Positions 13,444 through 25,700 of a stretch of 64,000 nt of DNA are shown here, piece by piece. The notes beneath the pieces are model-generated. The model searched no databases. It was not told the origin of the DNA and was given only the letters and a program-made list of their open reading frames with translations. The stretch lies in NCBI RefSeq assembly GCF_963676685.1, contig NC_092347.1, forward strand, positions 90,336,592 through 90,400,591. The letters run 5' to 3'. The stretch comes from Mytilus edulis. Lineage: Eukaryota > Mollusca > Bivalvia > Mytilida > Mytilidae. Each line of letters starts with the position of its first letter. Positions within the stretch are counted from its first letter, which is position 1. A program made the position numbers and the translations under genes.

Positions 13444-16011
13444 CCAAAGAGAGACAACTTTAATTACGGAATACCTCAGACTTTATTAATCGCCAGTTAT
13501 CGAGAAAAGATCAAGAAATTTTATTCTGTATTTTACATGTTAGTGAATGTTCTGATATGATATTGAACTGTTTTGAGTTTGTTAATGAATGGGAAGGGAG
13601 GGAACTGTTTTTGATTTTTTTACTTCTTCAAATTTTTGATATTATGTTCATCAATGGTCAATTATCTTATCAAAATTAATAAAAGTGAAATGTTCTTAAA
13701 TTGGGTTTGTATCTATGTCTATTACAGTGATGTTTATGATTAAATCTTCTACTTTTTGGTTCAGAAGCAAAAATGGGACTGAGTACAGAGTAAAATTTCT
13801 GGTGAAAACCAGTTGATCTATAGAAATAGTGACTAAATATTTTTGTCATTTACTGCAATACGATTTTTTGTTATGTAAATACCTTTTTATAAAAGAATTT
13901 ATACTTATTTGTAGCAAGAAGTGCTTTTTGTTGATTCTGTTAGTTGTGTACATAGTTTATATGATTTAATATATAATTTAATTTCATTCCTAAGGATTTT
14001 CTTTCACCAAAGAGGATTTCTTCTTATTATTTTATTAATATAATTTCTGTATAGAAGTATTTTAGATATTTAAAGAAAAATATTTGAAATTCAGCTAAGT
14101 AAAAGGAATCTCTTTTTTGTCCTTTCAACATTAGGTGTTTCATATAAAATTTAAAAAAATCAATGTTATATGATAAATCTTGTTTTTCTTCTCTCTTTTG
14201 TTAAGGATATTTTTTATTTCTGAAATATTGTGTGTTCAGTAATTTGTATTAATATTTTAACTGAAAGCTCTTTAAAAATAAGCATGGATGGACTTATTTC
14301 TGCCAAGTTAATGCATTTGAAACAAGTATTTGAATTCAATAAGAGAATCTATGTGTATATGTGACCAGTGGGTTAAAGTTAAACCAAATGTTATTATAAA
14401 GATGATTTGAAATCAGTTGTAAACTATGATTTAGAAACTTAAAACAGGGTTATCACTTTTTACTTCATTTTTTTTTTTTACTTTTATATTGGTACGAAGA
14501 CCACCATTCATGAAACAAAATATATTTTGTGATATTTATTTTATGCCAAAACGCTGAGATATGTTTTGTATATGTTGTATTTGTAAATAGTTTGTACATT
14601 GATCGTAGAGGTGTATCTTTGGTGCTGTATTTTAGGCAGTGAAGCCAAAATATGTATAGAACCTAGTCAACATAGCTATTATACAGTATTTGAGACATAT
14701 CAACCAAAGGCTTTATCACAACAAATGCTTTATCATTATTTTCTTTATAAGAATTTTTCCTTGTGGAGTAGGTTGCTTGAGTTCTCCATTACAACTTTGG
14801 AGAACAGATATCTATTTATTTTGTCTTTGCAGACTTTTTAATACTAACATAATTTTTTTTTTTTAAAGGTGAACTTTATTTCACAGATATTTAGGACAGA
14901 TAGCCATATTCTATAAATTTACTACCAAACTCTGCTTAAATCAGAATCTGAACTTAACCTTTCAATAAGATTATATGAATATATTAAGGAATTGAATCTA
15001 ATGTAATCTTAATTTTCTGTTCTGTAACATTTAACTTGAATCTTTAACATAAATGAAAATCTTTTTCTTGATTTTATTTTCTTGAATTTATTTTAACTCA
15101 CAACAACTATTTACTCTAGTTAAATGTTTTGATGTTGATAGTGGAGAAATCAAGCACCTACTCCTTCAAACATGTGCCAGCGCTCATGTCTTTGGATTTG
15201 TAAATTTTCATGAACATTTGTATATAAAGAGACATTTTCCATGCTTTTTTGTTGAACAGATAGTTAAAACGAAGTTGCAATAGATAATACTGTGTCATGT
15301 GATTATTTATTTTAGTTTCATATTTTGATACCGTTGAATAATTTGTAAGAGAAAGAAAAAGATGACTGTTAATAGAATGTATGAATCTTGGATATTGACT
15401 GTGATGGGTGATAGTTGTATAAGAATGGAAGCTGTGATTGAAAAGTGAGGTTGTACATGTAGAGAATTATGTCTGTGGTCAGTGATACAAAAGTGGTTGT
15501 GTTTGAAGTATTCCCTTTATTGCTGATATGTGAATTAACTTGAATTTTGTCAACAGAAAATATAAAATTTATCACATTAAAAATTCTCATTGAAATTTTA
15601 TCCCCAAAAATCTGTCTCTATATAAATAGAGATCAATTCATTTAAAAAGGGGATGTTTCTTATGGGTGTTTTTTCACGAACAGCTTACAAAATCTACTAA
15701 AATAGAAAAGTATAAGTTTAAGTGAAAATACACTGATTTCTATGTTCAATTAATACTGAAATATTTAGACTGATTGTTCCTTTATATTGAAAGTGATATC
15801 TCACAGCATTGATAGTACTTATGAATGATTGTTTTGAAAGAATAAGAGAATATGTTTATGAATGATGGTGTGATATCTGAATGATTTTCTATGATTGTTT
15901 GATACCTGTATGAGTCCTGAATGATCTTCTATATTGTTGCTGTCTACTCTTTTGTTTTTGATAAAAGTCAACCAAAGGAAGTTGACATATTTGTTATGCC
16001 TTCAAAATAAA
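13444..16011 (+). other. Probable FGFRL1 3' UTR with several polyadenylation signals
   Basis: Sequence after the TAG at 13441-13443 is AT-rich and free of recognised repeats or genes. AATAAA occurs at 13678-13683, 230 bp after the stop, and again at 16006-16011. Either could end the message; short and long 3' UTR forms are both possible. The 14599-14841 open frame inside it shows no recognisable protein features. Extent is inferred. Confidence 0.45.
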
Positions 16012-16410
16012 TAGTAAAACAAAACATGTCTTTTTTTATCATTATATTTAGCATAACCATGCTTATTTTATGCCATTGCGAAAGACCAGAAGTAAATATG
16101 CCATATTAGGCCATGTCCATGTCACAACTGTATCAACCTCACTGTATTGATACCAAAATACTTCATTTGATGCAAACTTGGATAATCGGATAGTTATTCT
16201 CCTGCTCTAAAAGTGGGGATATATTACAAGCACCTTGTCTGTCTGTCTGTCCATTAATCCAACAAACACTTTTCTCAGAAACAAACAAACAATTTAACTT
16301 TACGTTTGATCAGCAGCTTGACAGTGATGAGTTGTAACAAGTGATAAACGTCAGATACTTACTCCCTGTTTTATTATGCCTTGAGTTAAGTGCAAGATAT
16401 GCTTATAAAA

Positions 16411-16597
16411 AAGAAGATGTGGTATTATTGCCAATGAGACAACTATCCACAAAAGACCAAAATGACACAAACATTAACAACCATAGGTAACCGTACGGCC
16501 TTCAACAATGAGCAAAGCCCATACAGCATAGTCAGCCATAAAAGGCCCCGATAAGACAATGTAAAACAATTCAAACGAGAAAACTAACAGCTTTATA
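16411..16597 (-). mobile_element. Retroelement tail, family A, outer half
   Basis: The stretch beginning AAGAAGATGTGGTATTATTG and running through a TTCAACAATGAGCAAAGCCC block matches copies at 25313, 32588 and 44209 in this window. Judged against family B, whose coding end is visible near 39865, this is the far 3' end of a retroelement read on the minus strand. It is cut off at about 16597 by the minisatellite that follows; the rest of the element resumes at 18851. Confidence 0.7.
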
Positions 16598-18850
16598 GCA
16601 CATCTAGTATGTTAATAATTATTCCCATTTGTTGAGGTCACCAAAACACCAACAGCTGAATCTAGTACGTTTATAGTAATTACCATTTAATGAGGTCACA
16701 ACAACACCAACAACTGAATTAGGATTAATTAGTACGTTTATAATTATGCACAGTTATTGAGGTCACTGAAACACCAACAGCTGAATCTGCATTAATGACT
16801 TTTCCCAGTTAATGATGTAACAACAACACCAACAACTGAATTAGGATCAATTGGTACGTTTATAAGTATGCACAGTTAATGAGGTCACAACAACACCAAC
16901 AACTAAATATAATACGTTCATAATTATGAACAGTTATTGAGGACACCAAAACACCATAGCTAAAAATATACGGTTTAACATTACACCCAGTTATTGAGTT
17001 CACCAATACACCAAAGATGAACATAATACAGTTATAATATTCCCAGCTATTGAGTTCACCAAAACACCAAAGCTGAACATAATAAAGTTATAATATTCCC
17101 AGCTATTGAGTTCACCAAAACACCAAAGCTGAACATAATACATTTATAATATTCCCAGTTATTGGGTTCACCAAAACACCAACAGCTAAAGATAATGTGA
17201 TTTTAATATTCCCAATTATTGTGTTCACAAAAACACCAACAGCTTAATATAATACGTCTATAAGTATGCACAGTTATTGAGGTCACTAAAACACCATCAA
17301 CTAAATATAATACGTTAATAATTATGCTCAGTTTTGTAGTCACCAAAAACGCCAACAGCTAAATATAATACCTTTATTAAGTACTCAGTTATTAAGGGTC
17401 ATATAAACACCAACAGCTAAATATAATACGCTTATAATTATGCTCAATTAGTGAGGCCACCAAAGCACCAACAACTAAATATAATATTTATATAATTATG
17501 CTCAATTATTAAGGCCACCAAAACACCAACAGTTAAATATAGTATGTTTATAATTATGCTCATTTATTGAGGCCACCAAAACACCAACAGTTTTAAATAT
17601 AAAACGTTTATAATTATGCACAGTTATTGAGGTCACTAAAACACCAAACAGCTGAATATAAAACGTTTATAATATGCTCTTATTGAGGTCATCGAAACAC
17701 CAATCAGCTAAATATAATACAGTTATAATTATGCTCAATTATTGAGGCCACCAAATCACCAACAACTAAATATAATACGTTTAAAATAATACAGTTATTG
17801 AGAACACCAAATCATCAACAACTAAATAAAATACGTTTATAAGTATTCTTATTTATTGAGGCCACCAAAAACACCAACAACTTAATATTATACGCTTAAA
17901 ATTATGCTCAATTATTGAGGCAACCAATACACCAACAACTTAATATAATACGTTTATAATTATGCCCAATTATTGAGGACTTCGAAACACCAATCAGGAT
18001 AATATAATACATTAATAATTATGCTCAATTATTTAGGCCACCAAATCACCAACAACTAAATATAATACGTTTATAATATGCTCAACCATTGAGGTTACCA
18101 AAACACCAACAACTTAATATAATACGTTCATAATTATGCTCAATTATTGAGGTCATCGAAACACCAATCAGGTAAATATAATACATTAATAATTATGCTC
18201 AATTATTTAGGCCACCAAATCACCAACAACTAAATATAATACGTTAATAATTATGCACAGTTATTGAGTTCACAAAAACACTTACAGCTAAATATAATAC
18301 GTTTATAAGTATGCTCAATTATTGAGGCCACCAAAACACCAACAACTAAGTATAATACGTTTATAATTATGCACAGTTATTGAGGCCACCAAAACACCAA
18401 CAACTAAATATAATACGTTTATAATTATGCTCTATTATTGAGGCCACCAAAACACCAACAACTAAATATAATACGTTTATAATTATGCACAGTTATCAAG
18501 GTCGACAAAAAACCAAACAGCTAAATATAAAACGTTTATAAGTATGCTCAAGTATTGAGTTCACCAAATCACCAGCAACTAAACATAATACGTTTATAAG
18601 TATTCTCAATTATTGAGGCCACAAAAGCACCAACAACTAAATATAATACGTTTATAAGTATTCTCAATTATTGAGGCCACAAAAGCACCAACAACTAAAT
18701 ATAATACGTTTATAAGTATGCTCAATTATTGAGGCCATAAAAGCACCAACAACTAATTATAAAACGTTTATAAGTATGCTCAGTTATTGAGGTCGACAAT
18801 ACACCAACGGCTAAATATAATTTATTTATTGGCATGCCCAATTATTGAGG
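16598..18850. repeat. 58-bp minisatellite, about 38 copies
   Basis: The unit is about 58 bp, built from AAATATAATACGTTTATAAT, TATGCTCAATTATTGAGGCC and ACCAAAACACCAACAACT. Copies are most diverged at the 5' end (16600-17200) and most alike around 18300-18780, where two units are identical over more than 58 bp. There is no open frame through it. It sits between the two halves of one family A repeat, so the array grew inside that element. Confidence 0.92.
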
Positions 18851-19164
18851 TCACGGGCAATGCACATACAGAATGTGGCGGGGTTTAACTAGTTAGATGT
18901 CGCCAAACCCTCTCCCTTACATGGGACAGTGGTGAAACAACACAATACAAGAACACAGTATGTAAAAAAAGTAAACGAAAAACAATTATGCTAAACAGCA
19001 ACAAAAACACACCACTAAATTACAGATCTTGACTTGGAACAGGCATATAAACAGAAGGCGTTCAAACTATAAATTGAAAATTGCTTAACTTGATCACCAG
19101 ATGGATGCAAATCAAAATACATCTAACCAAAACAAAGAGTGGATGTGGACGGGTACTTCTGCAC
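18851..19164 (-). mobile_element. Retroelement tail, family A, inner half
   Basis: This begins with GCACATACAGAATGTGGCGG and continues through GGTGAAACAACACAATACAA to CATCTAACCAAAACAAAGAG. The order and orientation match 44440-44630. It completes the element started at 16411. It contains the GGCGGGGTTTAAC core that family B also carries. Confidence 0.65.
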
Positions 19165-19868
19165 AAAAAAGACTTCACAACAAGCAAGAGGATAATTTAC
19201 TGTCAACTAACTCTAACTCCGTAACTTTTATCAAACAAACAATCGCAAGTTTGTAAACTGAACAGTAAAAAACAGCATTTGACACGAAGAAGAATTTCCG
19301 CCAGAATCAATAGGAAATCATCATCATCATAAATCTGCAAAAATCATGCCATTTGTTTTAAATTGAATCACGCATTTGTTCTTGAATTTAATGTGCTTGC
19401 TGTCATGTTGAATTGCTGATTTGGTTTTAAATTGATAACACTTATTTCTACTGATTGAATTTTCCAAGCCAAAATGCTCGGAAATTCCAAAACGTCAGCG
19501 AGGTATCCTCGAAAGAATGACAGCTGCAAGTGCCGCTTGACACATCTTTGTCAAATTGAGGACAATGTAAATGGAATGTGCATTAGATGTGAAATATTTA
19601 GTGATAAAACAGTTAAATCAGTTAAAGAATACATTAAGAATACGGACGAATAAAACAACTAAATACCAACAGTCTTAGCTGATATGGACGACCAAAAAAA
19701 TGAATTTCAAATATAACAGTGATGCACTTAAGTTTTGAAGATATGTTTAATAGGAATTGCTTGTTATATCTGTAAGCAAATTTTAAAATAGGTGATTGTA
19801 CAAACCATGAAACGTTAATATTAAAGAATGTCCTTCGAGTTACTAATAATATCTCAGTGCACATACAT
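19165..19868. other. No recognised feature
   Basis: AT-rich sequence with a short CATCATCATCAT run near 19320. Its only open frame of length (19634-19918 on minus) overlaps a repeat and resembles no known protein. Confidence 0.4.
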
Positions 19869-20042
19869 AAACTCATCATAGATACCAGGACTAAATTTTG
19901 TATATACGACAAACGCACGTTTCGTCTACAAAAGACTCAACAGTGACGCTCGAATCCAAAAAGTTAAAAGGGCCAAATAAAGTACGAAGTTGAAGAGCAG
20001 TACGGACCAAAATTCCTAAAAGTTTTGCCAAATACAGCTAAA
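19869..20042 (+). repeat. Interspersed repeat, family C
   Basis: A stretch from AAACTCATCATAGATACCAG to TTTTGCCAAATACAGCTA. It is present in reverse orientation at 56475-56650 and as a decayed copy at 34597-34760. Shared blocks include CGTTTCGTCTACAAAAGACT, GACGCTCGAATCCAAAAAGT and GTACGAAGTTGAAGAGCA. GCTCGAATCC resembles a tRNA-type B box, but no A box was found, so a SINE label would be a guess. Confidence 0.75.
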
Positions 20043-20288
20043 TAAAAGGAGACACACGGTAAAAGTCCTAGAAACAACAATCTTTATGTAAAATACTTAT
20101 AAAAGTTGACTCCAGCGATTCACACATACTAGTAATGCATGTCCCGGAAAGCTTAACAAGTTTCAATAAAACGTAATCATCAAGTAAATGAAAAAACAAG
20201 TTTTTCTCTTGATAGATCAGGCCGAAATTCCTTAGTTTGGCTACAGACTATTTCTTTTTTGATGTTGTTCAAAATGACCTGTTAAAGT

Positions 20289-20393
20289 GTTCTCGCTGCA
20301 TTGAAGACCAATTGGTGATCTTCTGCTGTTGTCTGTTCTATTGTCGGGTTGTTGTCTCTTTGACACATTCCCCATTTTCATTCTCAATTTTAT
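20289..20393 (+). mobile_element. 5'-truncated retroelement tail, family B
   Basis: Begins near TTCTCGCTGCATTGAAGACC and ends with TTGACACATTCCCCATTTTC and CAATTTTA. The same terminal block ends the copies near 40505 and 40974, and in reverse near 27964. Only the last 105 bp are present, as expected of a 5'-truncated reverse-transcribed copy. Confidence 0.7.
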
Positions 20394-22357
20394 TGCCATA
20401 GTGAAAGAGACGGGATTAATGATGTCAGACAATAATCAAGCCCTTGTAATGTTGGGAATGTAATAAATTCTATGTTTGACCTTTGTCTTTGCGGAGGCAA
20501 AGTTTCAACAATAGTGAAAGATCCACACCATACAATGATATCAGGAAGTCACATATATTTCACACAGAAAATAGTACCCCTGATTCTATGACGTACTATT
20601 AATTCGCTGGGGTGTAGAATGTCTTCTCTGAAACGTGTCTACGTTTTCAAACCAGCAATGACCTTAATCGCATTCTCTACAGCCAGGACACCACTAGGGC
20701 AACACAATTTACACTAATACTTAGAAAATATTTAATATCGTACGCTGTAATGGCTGTATAAATTACGCAGTTTCAGTATTAAAGTGTTTTGTCATTTATT
20801 AGGAAAATTGACACATATTTTGAAGCCAACACATCCGATAATCCATCACTGAGTAATGCCGTTCAGTGTTGCCAAACAGAGAACAGCTGGCTTTAATTCT
20901 ATTAATAAGTTAAAATGGACAAAGAAAGGTAATTCACAAATAGCTCTGGAAAAAGTAAATCACGGTATTCTAATTAAGCGGCTGTGTATCCAAGATGAAC
21001 AAAAGATTAATAGATCATGAACGGGGTTGCTAAACGTCCAGTTGCAATTATTACAAGCACATTCAGAATTATAGATATAGTTTAAGCAACTCTGTTTCGT
21101 ACCGTTCATTCGTCAGTACGAGACCTATACGCCGGGTATTTTAATATGCTTGCGCAAAAGTTAATAATGAGTATGAAGACCTGTAACTGCAGAACGAAAA
21201 CATTATGCTGGATCGTTTAGTCTTTGATCTTACTTCACACTACGGTGTTCTTAGTGGAGAAGCAGGAAACACAAATCGGTTCAAGTCTTTGGTTTGTCTG
21301 ACAATCATCGGACTGACGACCTCAAGCACTATAAGTATGCACGCTAAAATGACACATGCAGTGTGTAGAAATAGTGAGGGGTGTGATACTCCCAAAATTG
21401 TTGAGAAAAACAAAAGGTTCAAACAATATCAAAAATGTATTTTGACATCGTCGAGCAACTTGAAATTGGATAGCGAACAATAAGGAACGTCGGACATAAA
21501 AGGGATAGCGGACAATAAGGAACGTCGGATAAAAAAACCCCGGATGGTTGACAAACAAGGGCTTAAGCACTGTACAATTCGCCTCATGATGAAAAAGCAA
21601 CCAAACATAGAAAAAACAAAGGACACATTCAAACGCTTTTAGTTTACCATATTATTATAACTTATCTCCTCACTTAAGCTGTTATAAATCTATTGACTCT
21701 GTCCCTGCTCAACCTTTAACATTATGAGTTGATATGGGTTCGCCTTATCTTTAAGGCTAAGCTATAATATTATTGTATTTTACAAAAATCTTACTATGTT
21801 GAAACTGGGAACAGTATACCTAACAATATATCAATATATATGTTCCTGGTTGAAAGGTAAACGGACAGAAAGTCACAGGATATAAAGTACCCACTTTGAC
21901 ATCTTGTTTTCATAACAATTAATTGAAGATTATTAATATTTATTGAATGCATTTTAATTCTAAATTTGCTTTATATATCATAGTTCAAGAAAAAAAACAA
22001 AAATATTTTTAAAATGATTTTTTCTTGTTCAAAGAAAATTAATCTCAAAACTGAATTGTGACTTTTTATCCTGTGACTTTTTGTCCTTGACTTTTTGTCT
22101 GTGACTTTTTTTCTTGTGACTTTCTGTCCGACATTCGCTAAAACAAAACCCTTTTCATCTTCAAAGAAGTATGGACAATCAGATCATACACATTCCTTCG
22201 TAGTGACATAAATATTGTATACGGTGAGGCATGATCAGGCATGCTTTTTATAAAAAGCTTTTACTTGTCTTCTTCTTCTATATATGTATTTCCTTCCAAT
22301 CATGGAACTCCTCAACGGATATTATTCAAGTGGGGAGTTAATAAAAACTTAAATCGT
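20394..22357. other. Intergenic; short tandem and inverted motif arrays
   Basis: No gene is recognised. Two direct 34-bp copies containing ACAATAAGGAACGTCGG lie at about 21468-21530. CGGACAGAAAGTCACAGGAT near 21865 is inverted against 22060-22135, where GTGACTTTTTGTCC-like units recur several times. Overlapping frames on both strands at 21205-21632 follow these repeats and look non-coding. Confidence 0.5.
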
Positions 22358-22612
22358 CATACCTGCCAACTTTTCAAAATGCCCATGGGGGTTTTGCGTT
22401 CAAGATGGCTGTCATAGTCCTAAAAAACCTTCAAGGGAGCCTGCAAATACATTTTAATGTTGTTTTTTGGCTTCTTTATATTTATATTAGCCTACAGTCA
22501 TTGTAAAATTTATTGTTTTGTTTAAATTGTGGACAAAATTGCTCTTTCAAATTTTCGATTTGTAGCCTCCATGGGGGAAATCCCCCGCAAATAGTGACAG
22601 TTGGCAGGTATG
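22358..22612. mobile_element. MITE with CATACCTGCCAACT terminal inverted repeats
   Basis: The ends CATACCTGCCAACT and AGTTGGCAGGTATG are exact inverses, and AATCGT flanks both sides as a probable 6-bp target duplication. The element is 255 bp, too short for a transposase, and holds inner GGGGG/CCCCC-rich blocks near its ends. It sits 150 bp upstream of the GBA start codon, so it may lie in the promoter or 5' UTR region. A relative lies at 35829-36077. Confidence 0.88.
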
Positions 22613-22763
22613 AATCGTACTTCACTAAAAGTTTTCCACAATTAAATTTTTTTCATCCACTGTTGAAACTTTCGGAATTTCAGTGTCTTTCCGAGTTTTC
22701 TTTCGATTTCCAATTATTTTACTACTTCCGAATAAACAAAAACATGTGATCAGGAAATCGACG

Positions 22764-25700
22764 ATGTTCAAACTTATTGAATCTATTTTTTCTGCTTTAA
22801 ACAAATATTTTCTGCTTTTTCTACTTGTTCTAGTTACAAAGTCGTCTTCAGGTATACCTTACTCGTTTTAAAATAATTAGATTTTTGAGATTTTCTATGA
22901 TATTTTCCAAAGTTCACGTAAAACCTTGGCTTTTGGTTGATTTGTTTACCACACTCAAAAACTAATACAACTCAGAAATTTTAATCGTTGAACTATGGGG
23001 TCAAACTTTGGAATTATCCAGCTCTTAAATCCAAATGCCTTTAGGGATTATTAGAGCAGTTTTAGTTATTGTTTATATTTTGGTGGCAAAAGGGAGATAA
23101 CTCTATTTGATACTTTATACTTCAAACAGTGCTCAGCAAATTGTATTGTCATTCCAGACACTAGCTGGTTTCTCACTTTCAATAAGGAAATGTTAAACAA
23201 GTATTTATTTTCAGAGGTGTGAAAATGCTGTGCCTGACTTGTACTTTTGATCACCTTGACAAGTAATATTTATCTTGTCTGAGCATGCTGAGTTGCTAGT
23301 CACTAGAATGACTAGTGGTCGAGTACTGTAATAAGAAATAATCAGGATAATACATGTGTAGATAAGCTTTATTTAGAGTCAGCATAGTATACAAATAACA
23401 ATATAACATAAGCTCTCATGAGCTTTTAACCGACATTACAAATTATACTTGACAAAATTCAATGAACAAAAAATATGGAATTATTCTCGCAACTTTTAAA
23501 TGGTTTGTACTTAGATACTGTAGATAGGGTACATGTACCTTATGACAATTATATTTTATTAATTTAGATAGTTTACCATGTGACCAAAGAAGTTATGGAC
23601 AGGGTTCTTATGTGTGTGTTTGTAACTCCACCTACTGTGACAGAGTAGAATCTAATGTTCCCATTCCTAAAGGCAGATATACTGTGTACACTTCAAATAA
23701 AGATGGATATCGTCTTCATAAAACCTATGGACAGTTTAATTCCACCCCTTCTACAACCAACAAAGGTAAAATACAATTTAATTAATGAAATTTTTCAACT
23801 GTTTTTATTTTGAAAAAAAAATGAATTGTAATTACAGACCTTTGATAACAATTTAAACATGATGATTTTTCAGACACTGAAGTAATTTGGAAATATAAGC
23901 CAAGGCATTTAAGAGCTACAGGTTAATTTTACTCCATTTGTTTTCCATGACGAAAATGAGATAATTGAATAAAGAAACACAAGATTTTTTCATCTTAGAT
24001 ATCATTGATTGATGCAAGTCTTTTTTGTAAGATTTTTATTGTTTATAAAGAGATAAAAGAAGCTCATTAATTGTATCAATAATTTTCTAGGCTTGCAAGT
24101 ACATATATATATATAATTATATCTATCACACTGTCATGACTGTAATAGTAAGTAAGGGTATTTGGTATGAATCCAAATGATGTGTATTTTAAGCTGCTTA
24201 CTATATTTCATGAATTTATAGTTAACTTATGTTCTGCACTCTGAAGTCAAAACTCAATGAGAACTGGTAATAAAGATAAAATACATGAATATCTGTATAA
24301 TCAGATAAAAAAATGTAGTTTTGCACCACATATAATTCTTACAATTCAAAACCAAACATTTTGCCAAAAATGCCAACAAAAAAATAATCTTTTGAACAGA
24401 AATTTTGAGGCATAGAAAATAGGATAGTTTATGAAATCGTCTACATAAATATTTTCTATTTTTTTTTACCTTGCATTGATTATCTAATGCATATAATTAT
24501 AAAATGTTTAATTTCACAATCAGTTTTTGCAAAATCAACCATAGCTGACATACTTTAAAGTTGAAAGAAGTTAAAATGACCATACATGTATATATAAATA
24601 TATATATTTTGATACATGTATATCCATGTTATACTAACCAAAAAATCTACATGTATTTATGATGCAGGAATATTCACTATCAATAAAAATGTGACGTACC
24701 AGACCATGATTGGCTTTGGTGGAGCATTCACTGACGCTGCAGGGATTAACATTGCTAGCCTGTCAACTGAAGCTCAAGAAAATCTACTCAAGTCATACTA
24801 TTCTCCTGAGGGTGAGTCAAGATCTGTTGATTGTGTTAATTCAAGACACTTTGCACGTATTGTTCTTTACTTCTGAAGTTTACTTATTTAAGTAAGCAAT
24901 ATCTTACAAATTAAGATATTTATCATATATTCAACTGTTCTCCTTATATGGTGCCATGATACTAGCCTACTTCCGAAACTAAATTTACTCATTTTTGACT
25001 TTAAAACCAGTTCAGTCATCTCAGTACTGTTTACTCCTGGTACATTTTGTAAATCAAAACCTGTGATACCTTAATTTCAACCTTAGTAATAGTTGATGTG
25101 TACAAATGTATAACAACAGGTTTGTGACTTCATTAAAATATACTGCCTTGGATTTCTCACTTCAAACCAATGCCATAAAACTTTATGATTACCAGGAAAT
25201 TTTGGTGTGTGACTGAATAAAAAGGGACTTGAGACTTGACCCCCAGCGCAAGCAAATTGAAAATAGAATAACAAAACGTTAAATTGGAATAAGTCTTAGA
25301 TGTCAAGTTCAAAAAAAGATGTGGTATGGTTGTCAATGAGACAACTTGCCACAAGAGACCAAATGACAAAGAAATTAGCAACTATAGGTCACCATACAGC
25401 CTTCAACAATGAGAAAAGCCCAAACTGCATAGTAAGGTTATATAAGATAAAAAAAATTAAATATTGAATAGTTTTTGAAGGAATCCAAGTCTACATAGCT
25501 GATAAAGATTATATCTATGTAACGTGACAGTACCCAAACCTACGTTTTTTTATGATCAAGACAAAAATGTCCATTCTGTGTTTATTTTGTAGCCATATCC
25601 TTCTTTATTATATAGTTACACCAATTTGATATTTAATCCATATTGAATCATAGAAAAATTGGTCTAAACTGACCTCCAAACCATCAATGATTCTGAAATG

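Noticed and set aside
19945..19955. tRNA-like B box (GCTCGAATCC) in family C repeats
   Set aside because: No A box at the right distance and no cloverleaf could be drawn. Not called a tRNA or SINE.
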